A stretch of DNA of 64,000 bases from contig NC_077238.1 of NCBI RefSeq assembly GCF_947179165.1, positions 48,464,293-48,528,292 of the forward strand, given 5' to 3'. This stretch comes from Solanum dulcamara (Eukaryota > Streptophyta > Magnoliopsida > Solanales > Solanaceae). Both the position numbers and the translations under genes were made by a program. Below are positions 11,227-22,878 of the stretch, piece after piece. The notes under the pieces are model-generated. The model saw nothing but the letters and a program-made list of their open reading frames with translations. It was not told where the DNA came from and ran no database searches. Each line of letters starts with the position of its first letter. The stretch's first letter is position 1.

Positions 11227-11891
11227 GTAGCCTACACAATATTAGTTGTGGGGTCAATCTTAACACTTTCAACAACTTTTTCACTTAAAGTATCACTTAG
11301 AGTACGTAAAGATAAAGCCCTATTACTTGTCGGACCATAAATCGTAACATCAGGGGTGATACAGAAAATATACTGAATATCAGACAAAGATCTATATCCA
11401 GAAAAAGACCGTCTGTTATAAACAGGAAATTCATAAATCAAATATTTATCAGCAAATTAAATACATATCGTACTATCAGAATTCTGAGTAATATTAGAAT
11501 ATTCACTATCAATCAAATCATTTATGACCTGAATCAGGGATATAATCGAATCCAAAGTCCTTGTTGTTGGGAAATCAATTTGTTCTCACTTGATAGGTCT
11601 CCTCGTGGTGACCTTAGACTTTATGAAATTAGTTTTTACCAATATGATCTGATTTAACATATCATATAACTTACATCTATGATTCAGAGTAGACAATAAT
11701 TTAAAATAAATTCTATAAGATAAACATATAAGTTTAGAACCTGGAGCATAGTTATAACCATGCGTCTTAATATTTAATGTTAAAGCATCAACAATATTGA
11801 CATAAGATAAGGAAAATTGAAGATTAGGTTGTGTGTTGAAATTAACTAGACCATATGACATAGTAGATTCAATCGAACACATCAACGATTG
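11227..11891 (-). pseudogene. EPRV movement protein, C-terminal and middle parts (copy 1)
   Basis: The minus strand encodes movement-protein sequence. The conserved region YNYAPGSKLICLSYRIYFK (about 11690-11765) resembles the core of the caulimovirid 30K-superfamily movement protein. KSKVTTRRPIK follows, and further on YNRRSFSGYRSLSDIQYIF and YGPTSNRALSLRTLSDTLSE (11232-11441). Movement proteins of this superfamily widen plasmodesmata. The frame is broken near 11450-11580. The segment starts in GTAGC beside element A and ends at 11891 in the duplicated target of element X. Confidence 0.82.
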
Positions 11892-14728
11892 TATTTTTTT
11901 TAAGAGAACAGACCCTACACGAGGCTCCTACCTCTAGTGCACAGTCAGGGGTTGAGCATCACCCCCAAGCCTTAACATAAATAATAAACAGAAAGGTACA
12001 AGGAGGGGGACATAAAACCTTACCTCCGATCCTATGTTGGTTCATAAGTTGGCTAACCTACTAAGGTCGGCTAACTCATCCCCGATACAAAAGAGGGCTA
12101 ACTAAAAAATAGAAAGCAGTAAACCTATGAGAGGACTCCTCCTAGTACAAGTTGACTAAGAAAGCATAAATGAGGAAGACTCTCCCCTTCCATGAGAAAA
12201 CAATAAAGTAGCCTACACTAGTCCTATTCAACTACGCTACGTATCATACATAGCTAATTGAAGCAGAACAAGTATACAAACCTTCTATCTTGTATGGGGT
12301 GAGGAAGCTCTTTTCATCTTTGCCATTTTTAGTCTTGTCGTACCAAGAAAATCCAAAGGAACTATGCAATAACATCCAGAGCATGAATATCAGCTAAGGA
12401 GGGTGAAAGGAGGAGAAGTATATGGAACTTAAGCAGTCATCAGCCTCGGGATTTTCGAAGAAGAAAGTGGTGGGCTGAAAAGAAGTATCTTGCAAGTCCT
12501 AGCTTGACTAGCTGCTTGGATGTTTAACTATTGGTGCCTTGCACATTGGAGAGATTTTTCTGTGCCTGCAATCAAACAAATAAACAGACAAGGAGCTCCA
12601 TGAATTTTGGATGCAAGGGGCCTGCTGCAAGTGTGAGACCCCTGCATGTATGGCTGTTATCTCCCTTTGTTTGAAGCTTTGTGGGGCTGCACAAACAAGT
12701 AACCAAGCAAGGATCTCCAAGAATATTGTTACTAGTAGTGAATGCAGCCTGCTGCATCTCAGCCATGTAGTTGTTGGTGTTGTGATGTAGCTTCTACATG
12801 TGTTGTCGTTGGGGTGTTGTGAGACTATATGTATTTATTGGTGTAGGACTTCCAAAACCAGCTGCTGCAAGTCTAACATAAGGCTCAAAGTTGCATGATG
12901 CCTGCACAAAGAGATATACAACAGAGAACAAAAGTAGAACTGAAAATTCAGTTTTGATGTCTGCTGAATGGATTTCCATGTGTTGGAAGTTGTCTTGCTG
13001 ATTTGGAGAGGTGTTTCTGGAGGCTACTGAATGTTGTTGAAGGTTGAAGTTCTTGTTCTAGGGAAATAGAGCTGTGTAGAGGAGGAAGAACACAACCAAA
13101 AATTGGAGCAATTGTTATGGGGTTGCTGCTGTGTGAGTAGCTCCAAGTTGCTCAGCTGGAGATCTATGTTGTTGCCTTTTATTTGCCCAAGTGCTATGAA
13201 AAGCACCCCTGGTGTTGTTTCACCTACACATAAATAATCAAACAAAGATAGGCAACCAATAAAACACAAGACCCAAGAGGGGCTTCTAATTCTGCACAAT
13301 CCTTTTGTAGCACTCTTGGTGAAGATATTTGATTTGGTGGTTGTATCTGTGATGTCCTCTATGTAGTTGTTTTTAATGCATGTTGATGTATCACTCCATA
13401 AACCTAAAACAATACAACAAACAAACAAAAGCAAGAAAGGACTTGCACAAGCTAGCAAAAAGGAAAGGACCTCTAAGAGTGCTTTGGAGCTTGTTAGCTT
13501 TTTCAAGGTCGCTCGACTAACGTCTCCAATTATCCGATTGAGCTGAAACTTCTTAAGCTTTGCACATACAGCCTTTTATTTAGTCCTGCAAGATTTGGAG
13601 GCTTTTTTCACAAGTTGGAATTTCCAAATTACAAATTGCTCCCTTTTTAGGCTTAAGACAACTGACTCTTTTAAGGTCACTCGCCTAACGTCTCCAATTA
13701 TCCGTTTGAGCTGAAACTTCTTGGGCCTTGCCACTATAGTATTTGTTGCAATCTTCCAAACTTTGGAGGCCTTGGTAAAGGTCCACATGATGCAAATCAC
13801 CCTGCACATCATACCCTGTTGTAGCTTGGTCTTAGTTCCAGATGTTGCATAGAGGAAGTTGGCATGAATAGGAGGCTGAAGAATTGGTGAAGTCCTAGCA
13901 TGCCAGGCTGCTGTCTCTCTTCTGTTGAAGTACTTTAAACCTGTATAAACAAGTGGCAAAGAGACAAACAAGGGAGATAGGTGTATATGCTGCTGCAGGT
14001 TCTTGTGTAGCTCAATGTTACTTCCATAGTAGAGGGGGTTAAGATGCTTGTTGTTGCAAGCTACTCCCAAGAGGAGACCCTTCTTTGTGAACAAGATCAT
14101 CTCCTCAGAGTACTTGCACCCATAAACAAAAAAAGAAAAACACACAAACAAACAATTCTGCAAGTTGTTGTAACTAATACTAATGACTTGTAGATGTTCC
14201 TTGGGTGTTACAGGTTGGTGGAGATGTTGCTGAAGGATGTTGTTGTTGAGAAAGGTAAGAGGCAAGTTGAAGGTGCTGTACAAAAGAGTCCGTAAGTAGG
14301 ATCTTATGTTACTGCAACCCTTAGAGAAAATCCAAGGAGGGCCTGCATCAGGTGATGTAGGCAAGCTCCCAATTATAACATGTTGCATCCTACTACTGCT
14401 GCACCATGGAACAAGTAAGGTTGTGCCTCCAAGTGTAGATTGAAGAGATGCAAGTTTGTATGTACCTGCACAGACAACCAACAGAGGAAGAGAAAGAAGA
14501 ACTACCCTATTCCTTACCTGAAGAGGCAAGCTGTTATGTCTAGGAAAGTAATAAGAAGAGGAGACTCTCCCCTTTACAATGGTCCTAATTATAGGATCTT
14601 CAAAGTAGCTATAACTATACATAGAGATATACAAGTTGAAGATCAAATTAGAACAGCAGTTTGGGGGAGGTCAAGGGGGTTTCTTGATCCTTTTGAGCCT
14701 TCTTCTTCTGAAATTTGTCATTCCTAGG
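11892..14728 (-). mobile_element. Element X: unclassified non-LTR-type retroposon in the EPRV movement gene
   Basis: This 2837-bp insertion is flanked by an 11-bp imperfect direct repeat, ATCAACGATTG (11881-11891) and ATCAATGATTG (14729-14739). The uninterrupted target occurs once at about 28073. The low-coordinate end is T-rich on the plus strand (11893-11900), so the minus strand ends in an A run. No terminal inverted repeats or LTRs were seen. Long target duplication plus an A-rich 3' end fit target-primed reverse transcription (LINE, SINE or retrocopy). I recognise no RT or endonuclease domain. The minus strand has repeated T-rich tracts ending in TGCAG, TGTAG or TACAG-like triplets, and a doubled coding-like block. 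The longest open frame (13576-14646) has no recognised domain. Confidence 0.7.
13499..13800 (-). repeat. Degenerate tandem duplication inside element X
   Basis: Two blocks about 169-171 bp apart share the plus-strand core AACGTCTCCAATTATCCG and the following TTGAGCTGAAACTTCTT (about 13518-13553 and 13687-13722), then TTTGGAGGC. On the minus strand both read as FQLxRIIGDVxRxTLK with different x residues. The frame is kept in both copies. Identity falls off outside the core. Confidence 0.7.
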
Positions 14729-15101
14729 ATCAATGATTGTCTAAAATTTAGATTTCTAGCATCAGTAAAGTAGGTACAAAGATTTCAGGTAAACTTTTAA
14801 GAGTCAAAGGCTTTAACCCAATTTGAATCATGCTATTATGAATAAAATTGAATATAGTTATATAAGAATCAATATCTCATTTATTTAATAAACAGATAGT
14901 TTGCTAGTTAGAATTAAAAGCCAACAATATTTCAGTTGTTTTTGTCAACTGTTTTGAAGAAAATTTATCAAATTAACCCCAATCACATATGGTCTTAGTA
15001 TCAACTATTGGAATAGTTTATTTATTTAATAAATCAATATCTTGAGGTATATCTACCTCTTCTAATCTAGTACTTTTAGTACTAATTTTTCCAAGATCCA
15101 T
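14729..15101 (-). pseudogene. EPRV movement protein / polyprotein N terminus (copy 1)
   Basis: An ATG at 15101 (minus) opens a frame beginning MDLGKISTKSTRLEEVDIPQ, about 65 bases downstream of the viral primer site, so it is the likely original start of the polyprotein. Stops follow within about 30 codons (ending LLNK*). The downstream part matches 28082-28236 of copy 2. Element X interrupts it at 14728. Confidence 0.75.
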
Positions 15102-15165
15102 GAGGAAAAATTATATCTATGCCAAATACTTCAGATCTTTTACATATCTTTCATGAAATTTCCTA

Positions 15166-15180
15166 GGCTTTGATACTATC
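15166..15180 (-). other. EPRV tRNA-Met primer binding site (copy 1)
   Basis: The minus strand reads GATAGTATCAAAGCC, a slightly degenerate match to the TGGTATCAGAGCC primer site complementary to tRNA-Met used by Caulimoviridae. It lies between the intergenic region and the first ORF, as in these viruses. Confidence 0.78.
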
Positions 15181-15182
15181 GT

Positions 15183-15960
15183 AATCAGGATCTACAAGGC
15201 TGGCGGTAGTCCATACGCCCATCCAGATCTAGCTTGAAATAATATCCTTAAGCTTGCAAATAGTAAGAATAAAATCAAAATATGAAATATTTTTATTTAG
15301 ATTTATGACTGTATAAAATCTTTCACCTGAGCAAGGGGCCTTTTAGATATTTTGATACATACCATTATTAAGTTAGTAACTAGCAGTTGTAATAGTGGGA
15401 AACACTGCCCCTTTTCTTCTCTTTTTTTAACAGGGACTTACACTATCACTTCTTGCTAGGCTAAGTTAAAAATATAGTGCCGAAATCGACTATATCACCA
15501 TCTCAGAACCAAGTCAAGAAACTATGATAAAAATCTCATATATTTCAATTAACTCTGGCATTTAATGATGAATATGTAAAGAACTTAGATACCTAGCATA
15601 GATATAAAATTTCTAGCCTAACATAGTAACGGCTATGGAGAAAAGAATATTAAAGGTAAATATTGAAAATTAAGAATACCTTAAAGATGCAAAAGCTATG
15701 AAAAACTTGATTCCTTATTCAATCCACTGAGATATATTACAGAGAAAGTTTTTTACAATAGAGAGAGAGGGCACTCGAAAACTTCTACATAAAAATGAAA
15801 AATAATCACCTTTTATATAGGAGAACTTAGGAAATATAAGAAATAAAAATGGGTCCCTAATACAGTATATCTACTATTTATGCAGTGTATCTACTGTTAA
15901 TAAAGCTATATCTTTTGTTGTGCTATTATCATAGCTCTGAGTAGGTTACATCTTTTGACT
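15183..15960 (-). promoter_or_regulatory. EPRV intergenic region with promoter (copy 1)
   Basis: The minus strand carries a TATA box CTATATAAAA at 15811-15820, followed about 30-40 bases on by sequence that would be the transcript start. The leader runs to the primer site. A poly(A)-type AATAAA is present on the minus strand near 15292-15298. The whole region is repeated at 16634-17420 and partly, inverted, at 1-210. In the virus this region drives the pregenomic RNA. Here activity is unknown. Confidence 0.75.
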
Positions 15961-16633
15961 GTTCACAGTGAACTTCTTATTCTGCTTTTGCTTTTCCTTT
16001 GACAACGGTCTTGAGGAATTCTTCCGTGCCTTGGAAATATGGGAGGAAATCTTCCAGCTTCTTGAGCTCACTTTTTGACAACATTGGCCCTGGCCATCGT
16101 ACTGTGCATCAGCGATATCATCATTGTTTGCTTCACTCTTTATTGAACTATCTGATTTATCATACTGTGTTAGAGTTTGAAAAAAATTTCTTTAAACTTC
16201 TTTGAGATATTCATTAATAATCTCGCTTTTATGGCCTTCTTGTACCGAAATTCTTCAAGCAATATGCTTAACAAAATTATCCGCTACCAATTTCTTTTGT
16301 GGTATTACCACATATTCCTGAATCTTTGCTCGAATTTGATCGAGAGATCTTTTCCATATGATTATTTAGTTTTTGTATTTTTTCTGGTTAATTTATCTCG
16401 GAAGTTATTATCATAGATCTGGTACAGATAAGGAATTTTTTTGTCAAGGGTAAACCCTACATTCTGGAGCTATTTATCGATCCACGGGATAGAGAATTCA
16501 ATGAAAAAGTACATCTGATCAACTTTTTCTAAATTACAAATAGGATCAGAGAGATATAACTCTATGAGAAATGGAGAAACCTTAGTCTATTCTTTATATA
16601 AAATTAAATATTCTAAAGGTAAAATCCCATCAC
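15961..16633 (-). pseudogene. EPRV 3'-terminal ORF, C-terminal part (copy 1)
   Basis: The minus-strand sequence matches 17421-18080 of copy 2, including the region encoding the KVGFT and YLYRVYYNNF-like segments, but is broken by stops and frameshifts. It is the C-terminal part of the last viral ORF, which by genome position would be the transactivator or inclusion-body protein. It is cut at 16633 and joined to the intergenic region of copy 2 within a few bases of where the primer site would be. Confidence 0.7.
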
Positions 16634-17420
16634 AATTAGGATCTACAAGGCTGGCGGCATTCCGCGTGGCCATCTAGATCTAGGTTGAAATAATATCCTT
16701 AAGCTTGCAACCAGCAAGGATAAACTTGAAATATGAAAGATTTTTATTTAGCTTTATGACTATATAGAATCTTTCACCTGAGCAAAGGGGCCTGTCAGAT
16801 ATTGCGATACACACCATTATTAAGTTAGTAACTAGCAGTTCTAATAGTGGGAAACACCGCCCTTTTTCTTCTCTTTTCTTAATGGGACTTACATTACTAC
16901 ATCTTATTAGGCTAAATTAATAAGACAGTGCCGGAATCGACTGCACCACCATCTTAGAACTTAGTCAAGAAACTATGATAAAAATCTCATATATTTTAAC
17001 TGAGTCTAGCCTTTCATTATGAATATGTAATAGAACTTAGATACCTAGCATAGCTATAAAGTTTCTAGCTGACATAGTCACGACTATGGAAAAAAGAAAA
17101 TTAAAGGTAAAGATTGAAAATTAAAAATACCTTAAAGATGCAAAAGTTGTGCCAAACTTGATTCTTTATTCAATCCACTGAGATATATTATAGAGAAAGT
17201 TTTTTACAATAGAGAGAGAGGGCACTCAAAAACTTCTGCCTAAAAATGAAAAATAATCGCCATTTATATAGGTGATCTTAGGAAACAAAAGGAATAAAAA
17301 TGGGTCCCTCATGTAGGTCCTTAATACAGTATATCTACTGTTTATTCAGTGTATCTACTGTTAAGAAAGCTATCTCTTTTGTCGTGCTAGTATCATAGCT
17401 CTGAGTAGATTTAATTGTTT
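16634..17420 (-). promoter_or_regulatory. EPRV intergenic region with promoter (copy 2)
   Basis: Second copy of the intergenic region. The TATA box CTATATAAAT lies on the minus strand at 17262-17271. The region ends at 16634 with AATTAGGATCTACAAGG, the same landmark that starts copy 1 at 15183. The primer site is absent because the next base belongs to a truncated ORF of copy 1. Confidence 0.75.
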
Positions 17421-18892
17421 GACTGTTCGCATTGATCTTCTCATTCTGCTTTTTGTTTTCCTTTGATAGCTATCTTGAGGAATTATTCCTTGCCTTGGAG
17501 AGATTGGAGGATCTCGAGCTCACTTTCTGACAAAATTGGCCCTAGTCCATCAGATTGTGCATTAGTGATATCATCGTTGCCTACTTCACTCTTCATTGAA
17601 GTGTCTGATTTATCATACTATGTTAGAGTTTGAAGCAAATTTCTTTTAATTTCTTCAAGATATTCATTAATCATCTCACTTTTATCGCCTTCTTATACCA
17701 AAATGTTTTGAGCAATATGTTTAATAGAATTATCCGGTACCAATTTCTTTTTGCAGTATTACTGTATATTCCCAAATTGTTGCTCGAATATGATCGACGA
17801 GATCTTGTCCAAATGACTGTTTCATTTTTGAATCTCTTCGTGTTAATTTATCTCAGAAGTTATTATAATAGACCCGGTATAGATAAGAAATTTTTTCTTC
17901 ATGGGTAAACCCTACTTTAGGGAGCCACTTATGAATCCACACAATAGATAATTCAATGAAAAAGTACATAGGATCAACTTTTTCTAAATTACAAACATGA
18001 TCAGAGAGATTTAACTCAGTGAGAAATAGAGAAACCTTAGTCCATTCTTTATACAAATTTAAATATTCAAATGGTAAAATCATTATCGAAGGTCCATGGA
18101 ATGTCCACCATCTTATTAACCAATTTGGAATTGATTCATTAAATACTTTGGCACAAATTTCTATAAACCAAGTATATTTATGTTTATCATTATCATAATA
18201 GAAAACCTAATTGAAGGCATGGATATTATCCCAATAAGTAAGGTCTATGTTCATTTTATTTACAAAAACCTATCGCTCGCTCATGGTGGAGATTCCCCAC
18301 TCTTCTACATATATAATCTGCTTGATAATCACTTTTGAGAAGTTATAAACATTCTCTTCTATTGAAAATGTTGGACTTTAGCACTTCCAGTTTTGATTAA
18401 TATGGTATCATAATAAGTTCGAGTTTTATAAGATTCTCCAGGGAAACGTAATCCCCTTACCAGATACCGTTGGAATTTTTTCCATGGTTCATTACTTCTC
18501 TAAATATTAGATTTTTCCAAAAGAAATATAATTTCTTTAACAGATCCTTCTTCGTAATATTTATGGTCATCAACTTCCTTGACCATAGATGCAAATGTAT
18601 CACTTTTCCTTTTAGTTTTCAGATATGCTTTAAATTGTCCATATAATGGACTGTCTTCTAGAATATCTTTCGGATTAATGGTAGGAGTATTATCCTTTGG
18701 AGCAGATGAAAATGATGCTTCTCCCATCTTTGAGTTTATCAAACTCTTGTTTCCCAATCTCAAAACTGGAAAATTATTAGATGATGAAGAAGAATCGTAT
18801 GACGGTCTTTGAGAAAGGGTTGATCTTCCCCTGCCTCTTCCCTTATTACCTTGGGCTTGTATAATGGACCAAGGAGGGTCTTTGCCTTCCAT
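17421..18892 (-). pseudogene. EPRV 3'-terminal ORF (transactivator-like), copy 2
   Basis: The chosen start is ATG at 18892 (MEGKDPPWSIIQAQ), followed by a basic stretch GRGRGRSTLSQR and a serine run, then KDILEDSPLYGQFKAYLKTK. The first open segment ends near 18500 (LLEKSNI, stop). Further on comes EYLNLYKEWTKVSLFLTELN and YFFIELSIVWIHKWLPKVGF (17853-18083), a block I recognise from solanaceous EPRV sequences. Stops and frameshifts break the middle. By position this is the protein that in Caulimoviridae is the translational transactivator or inclusion protein. That role is inferred from gene order. Confidence 0.72.
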
Positions 18893-18992
18893 TCTACAAA
18901 CAGACCAAACTTTATTAATGGAAGTCAAAATAGTCATTTGTATCAAGATAATATTGTCCATCGTCATCTTCATAAGAATGAATTGAGAATTC

Positions 18993-20181
18993 TGGACTCT
19001 CCATTTTGTCTCTAATAATATTAGAAATTATTTTATACAGAATCATCGTATGAATATCTTTCCCTAAAGGTATAACCCTTAAGGTGGTAATGAGTTCTTT
19101 GTTATCAAAGAAAGCTGCGAAAGAGTGAATAATTGTTCGTTCAATTATTTCCTAGATAGGAAGTCTGGTAGAGAATTATCAATTCTTTTCTTATATTGAA
19201 TATCAAAATCAAATGGGGCCAACTTGGCTTGCCACCTAGTAAATATTAATTTGGAGGCACCATGCTTAAAGTCTTTGTCAAACATATATTTGACAGATTG
19301 TGCATTTGTTTTTATCAAGAATCTTTGGTTGTAGAGATCGTCCTGAAATTTTAAAATACACTTAACAATGCATAGAATTTCATTGGCCACACTAGCATAT
19401 TTTCTTTGGCTTCAGTCCATTTACCTGAATGAAATATTATAAGATATTTACACTTATCATGGGGATTTATTTATTTAAATATCTCTCCATAACCAATAAT
19501 AGAAGCATCAGTCTCAATAATTTTTTACCAAACAGGGTTAGGAAGTGTCAAACATGGCAAAAATTTAACTTGCGGTTTGACAAATTTGACTAATTCAGTT
19601 AGACTACCACTTCAAGCAGATTTATGATTATTTTTTAACCTTTTGTGTAATGGAGATAAATCTATAGATAGATTTTTGTAAAAGGGGAAAATATAATTTA
19701 GACATCTCAAAAATATTTGAAGCATAGTCCTGTCTGTTATAACATTAGGAAATTTTGAAGCAAAATCTATAGATCTTTGAATAGAAGTAATCTTTTGTTG
19801 ATAAATATTATGGCCAAGAAAGAGAAAATCAGTTTGAAACAAACTCATTTTCGGTTTAGATATAACTAAACCATTTTGTGTAATAATCTTTTTGAAAATA
19901 TCAAGATACTTGATATGAGTTTCAAAGGTTTTTGAGTATACTAAAATGTCATCGATATAAACAATGATAAAATCTAAATATGGATTAAAACATCAATCAT
20001 AATTTTCTGAAATTCGGATGAGGCATTTTTCAAACAAAAAGGCCTAATGTTCCATTCATATTGCCCAAAAGAAACATTAAAAGAAGTTCTTTAAGTATGC
20101 TCTTTAAAAATCTGAATTTGTCAATAACCTGATTTTAAATCAAATTTTGAAAATATATTGACATCATATAATCTAGATAAT
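18993..20181 (-). pseudogene. EPRV RT C-terminal part and RNase H (copy 2)
   Basis: The minus strand holds the second half of the viral RT and the RNase H. The catalytic motif is recognisable near 19940-19970 (YIDDILVYS reading). After it come MSLFQTDFLFLGHNIYQQKI and LQIFLRCLNYIFPFYKNLSI (19612-19848), and the RNase H tail MFDKDFKHGASKLIFTRWQA and DNSLPDFLSRK (19145-19390). The tail beyond 19145 leads to the start of the last ORF. Several frameshifts and stops occur. The upstream half lies at 24218-24690, separated by element G. Confidence 0.85.
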
Positions 20182-22666
20182 TGTAACACCCCAAAAATTT
20201 CTACGCCAAGACCTGAACCATTCTTCATGTAAGTATAAGATCGTACTCGATGAATTTAAAGTATATGCATGATTTAGGATCAATTAATAAGTAATTTAAG
20301 GGTATTAGTTATGATTGAGGGTCATAAGGGATCCCTAAAACCAAGCCAAGTCCAAAGAATTCGTCTTGGCTAATTTTCCGAATGAGTTCATATAAGGGTC
20401 AACTTCAAACGACCATATCTCATGGAATATAGCGAATTGGGTAGACCATGACCTATCAAATTAAAGGTATTTGTGTCTTATTTCCAACGCCACCAAGAGT
20501 GCAATTTTTGGAGTTTGGAGTCAAAGGTTATGACCATTTTACCACATACTATCTCTGCAGAAATTTCAGGCAACTAGCCTCAATAGTTTGGGTGCTGGCG
20601 CGTCGCGCCAACTATAGCGCCAACAGTGTTTTTGCCTATTTTTCAGATTTTTTGATGAAGGGCAACTTGGGCATTTTCCCTAAATGTATATACACGAACT
20701 TGGGCATGTTTGGGAGTCATTTTCAGTCTTTCACCTCTCCAAAGAACCCTAAACTTCATCCTCCTCTCTCTCAAATCATCTCCAACACTTTTGCTCTCAA
20801 ACTCAATGATTTAAGCTTTCCAATTTAAGGCCTAACATCAAAACTTCTCCAATTCTTCTTCAAGTTCCTCTATAAGGTATGTGGGTTTTCATCCATGGGT
20901 CCTTCCACCCATGAAGCCCAAAGGTTTTCTCAATCTAGAATTTCCATTTTAAATGATGAAATCTTATGTTATCTTACATAATGGTTCCAAATGCATAGAT
21001 TGTGGTATATTTAAGTTTATTTACTCCTATTGATATATATGTTTATTGACTCTTAATTTCAAGTGATGAGAAATTTTAGGGATTTTCATACTATGATTTC
21101 AAATGTATAGATTCTTGAATATTTGAAGTTTGTTTGTCTATGTTGACCTATGGTGATCCTTATTTACATGAAATGGATGATTTATTAAGGCCCCTATATT
21201 AAGGCTTGAAAGTAGTTTTAGATTGTATTGATGGGTTGTTTTAAGATGTTTTAAATGATAAATTCTTTCACTCTCATACATGCTAGCATTGATTTAAATG
21301 ACTTGAAAGTTGATTTATTTGAACCCACCTAGTTTCTTATGATAAAACAAAATTGAAATGAATGTTTGACAATGTCTACAAATGAGTTTAAAAGTGCTCT
21401 TTGCAAATAAGTTTTGTGAACTATGACTCTATAATATTCAAGTAAGTTAATGGTAGGATGAGTTAAGGCCTTAAAGATATTTTTATGGATAAATATATGT
21501 GATGAAGGAATGTCTACACTCACATCACATGAGACAAAGTTAAGGAGCTATTCTATGATTTTGTTCTTATGAAGAATGGACGGGTAGTAGATATGGCCCC
21601 TCCCACACGATGATTGACTTTATGTTTTATGGTTTGTCTATTCTGTTGAGAGTTTACCTAACACCGAGTTGGACTAGAGGAGAATACCCATATCCCAGAA
21701 CTACATGCCACCGTAGGTATAAAGGAGATAGAGGCAAATACCCAATCTCTAAGAGGCGAGTATCCAAAATATCAAGGCTTAGTGGTGAGTACCCGAGTCT
21801 AAGAAGTAGAGGTGAGTACCTAGTTTATACAATAGATTAGTGGATCCACTTAGGCATGATGGAGTCTACCGTGGCAAGTAGCCTTCCCCTTTCCTCCGAT
21901 GTATGGGTAAACATTGGGACTCCATGTTATGGCTCACATGGTTTATATCGGTTGACGGTCGCTCTCACAAAAGTACAAGGTCCCTCTTCCAATATTTAAG
22001 ATGTATCATATGATGTCCACTATGTCTATCACAAAATAAAGTATATGGTTTCTTATAATGACTCATGACTACATCTAAAATATTTAAGTTTCTTTTATGA
22101 ATCATGATGGTTTCTATATTTTATTTACTAAGCTTCATAACTCCAAATGGTATTTCGAATGAATACAAAGTTCTAGTATGGTCCATTATTTCACCTTATT
22201 GTATAATGATATATTGCATTGCATACTCACATACTTAGTACATTCAAAGTACTAATGCATACTATTGCCTACATGATATCACCATGTAGAAACTGATGTC
22301 ACTCCCCGACCCCCTCCTTGTGGCTAGCTCAAGTTAGTTGAAGATTTCTTGTGATGAGTTCCCATGTTTCGAAAATGACATCCTTTTTATTCTAAGCTTG
22401 TATTATGTAGAATAGTAAGACTTTTATTAAGGCATTTCTTGACACTTATATTGTGGGTGAGCTAGGGACATGTCTTAACCCCCGCCAAGTCTATTAGTAG
22501 AGGTATGTTTGGACACAAATGGAAAATGTTTTTTTTATTTTATTCCGCTTATTATTATATGCCATTACCAATGGAATGTTTAATGAATGCTAAGAGGCTT
22601 GGGTGAGGTACCTCTGGGTGACTCATTCGTCGTGTCACGTCTAGGCCCTAGGATTGGGTCGTGACA
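20182..22666 (+). repeat. 5' LTR of element G
   Basis: About 2485 bp, starting TGTAACACCCC and ending GGGTCGTGACA. The final 642 bases (22025-22666) match 23576-24217 with equal length and scattered substitutions, clearly more than in element A, so G is older than A. The open frame at 20448-20828 lies wholly in LTR sequence and is not considered a gene. Confidence 0.9.
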
Positions 22667-22684
22667 AACTTGGTATTAGAGCAT
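22667..22684 (+). other. Primer binding site of element G
   Basis: AACTTGGTATTAGAGCA directly follows the 5' LTR and matches the tRNA-Met primer site with one change (C to T). Confidence 0.85.
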
Positions 22685-22878
22685 GAGGTTTTGAAATGCT
22701 CCTCGAAGTCCAACATACCGCGTCAAATAGGGTCTTGTTCATGGTTGTGAAGCCGCCACAATTATGAATAGATGACTATGAGGCATTTAGGAAAGTTTTT
22801 CACTTCTTTCAAATTCATGTCGTGCCTCAGAGTGTCCTAATCCTTCCTATAAGTAACGACCTATTTCGTGTTTCTTAG

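Noticed and set aside
13576..14646. Open frame of 356 codons on the minus strand
   Set aside because: No known domain, low-complexity and frame-shadow composition, and it lies wholly in element X. A real gene is not supported; the observation is reported under X.
20448..20828. Open frame of 126 codons
   Set aside because: It lies wholly inside the G LTR, which is non-coding in this family.
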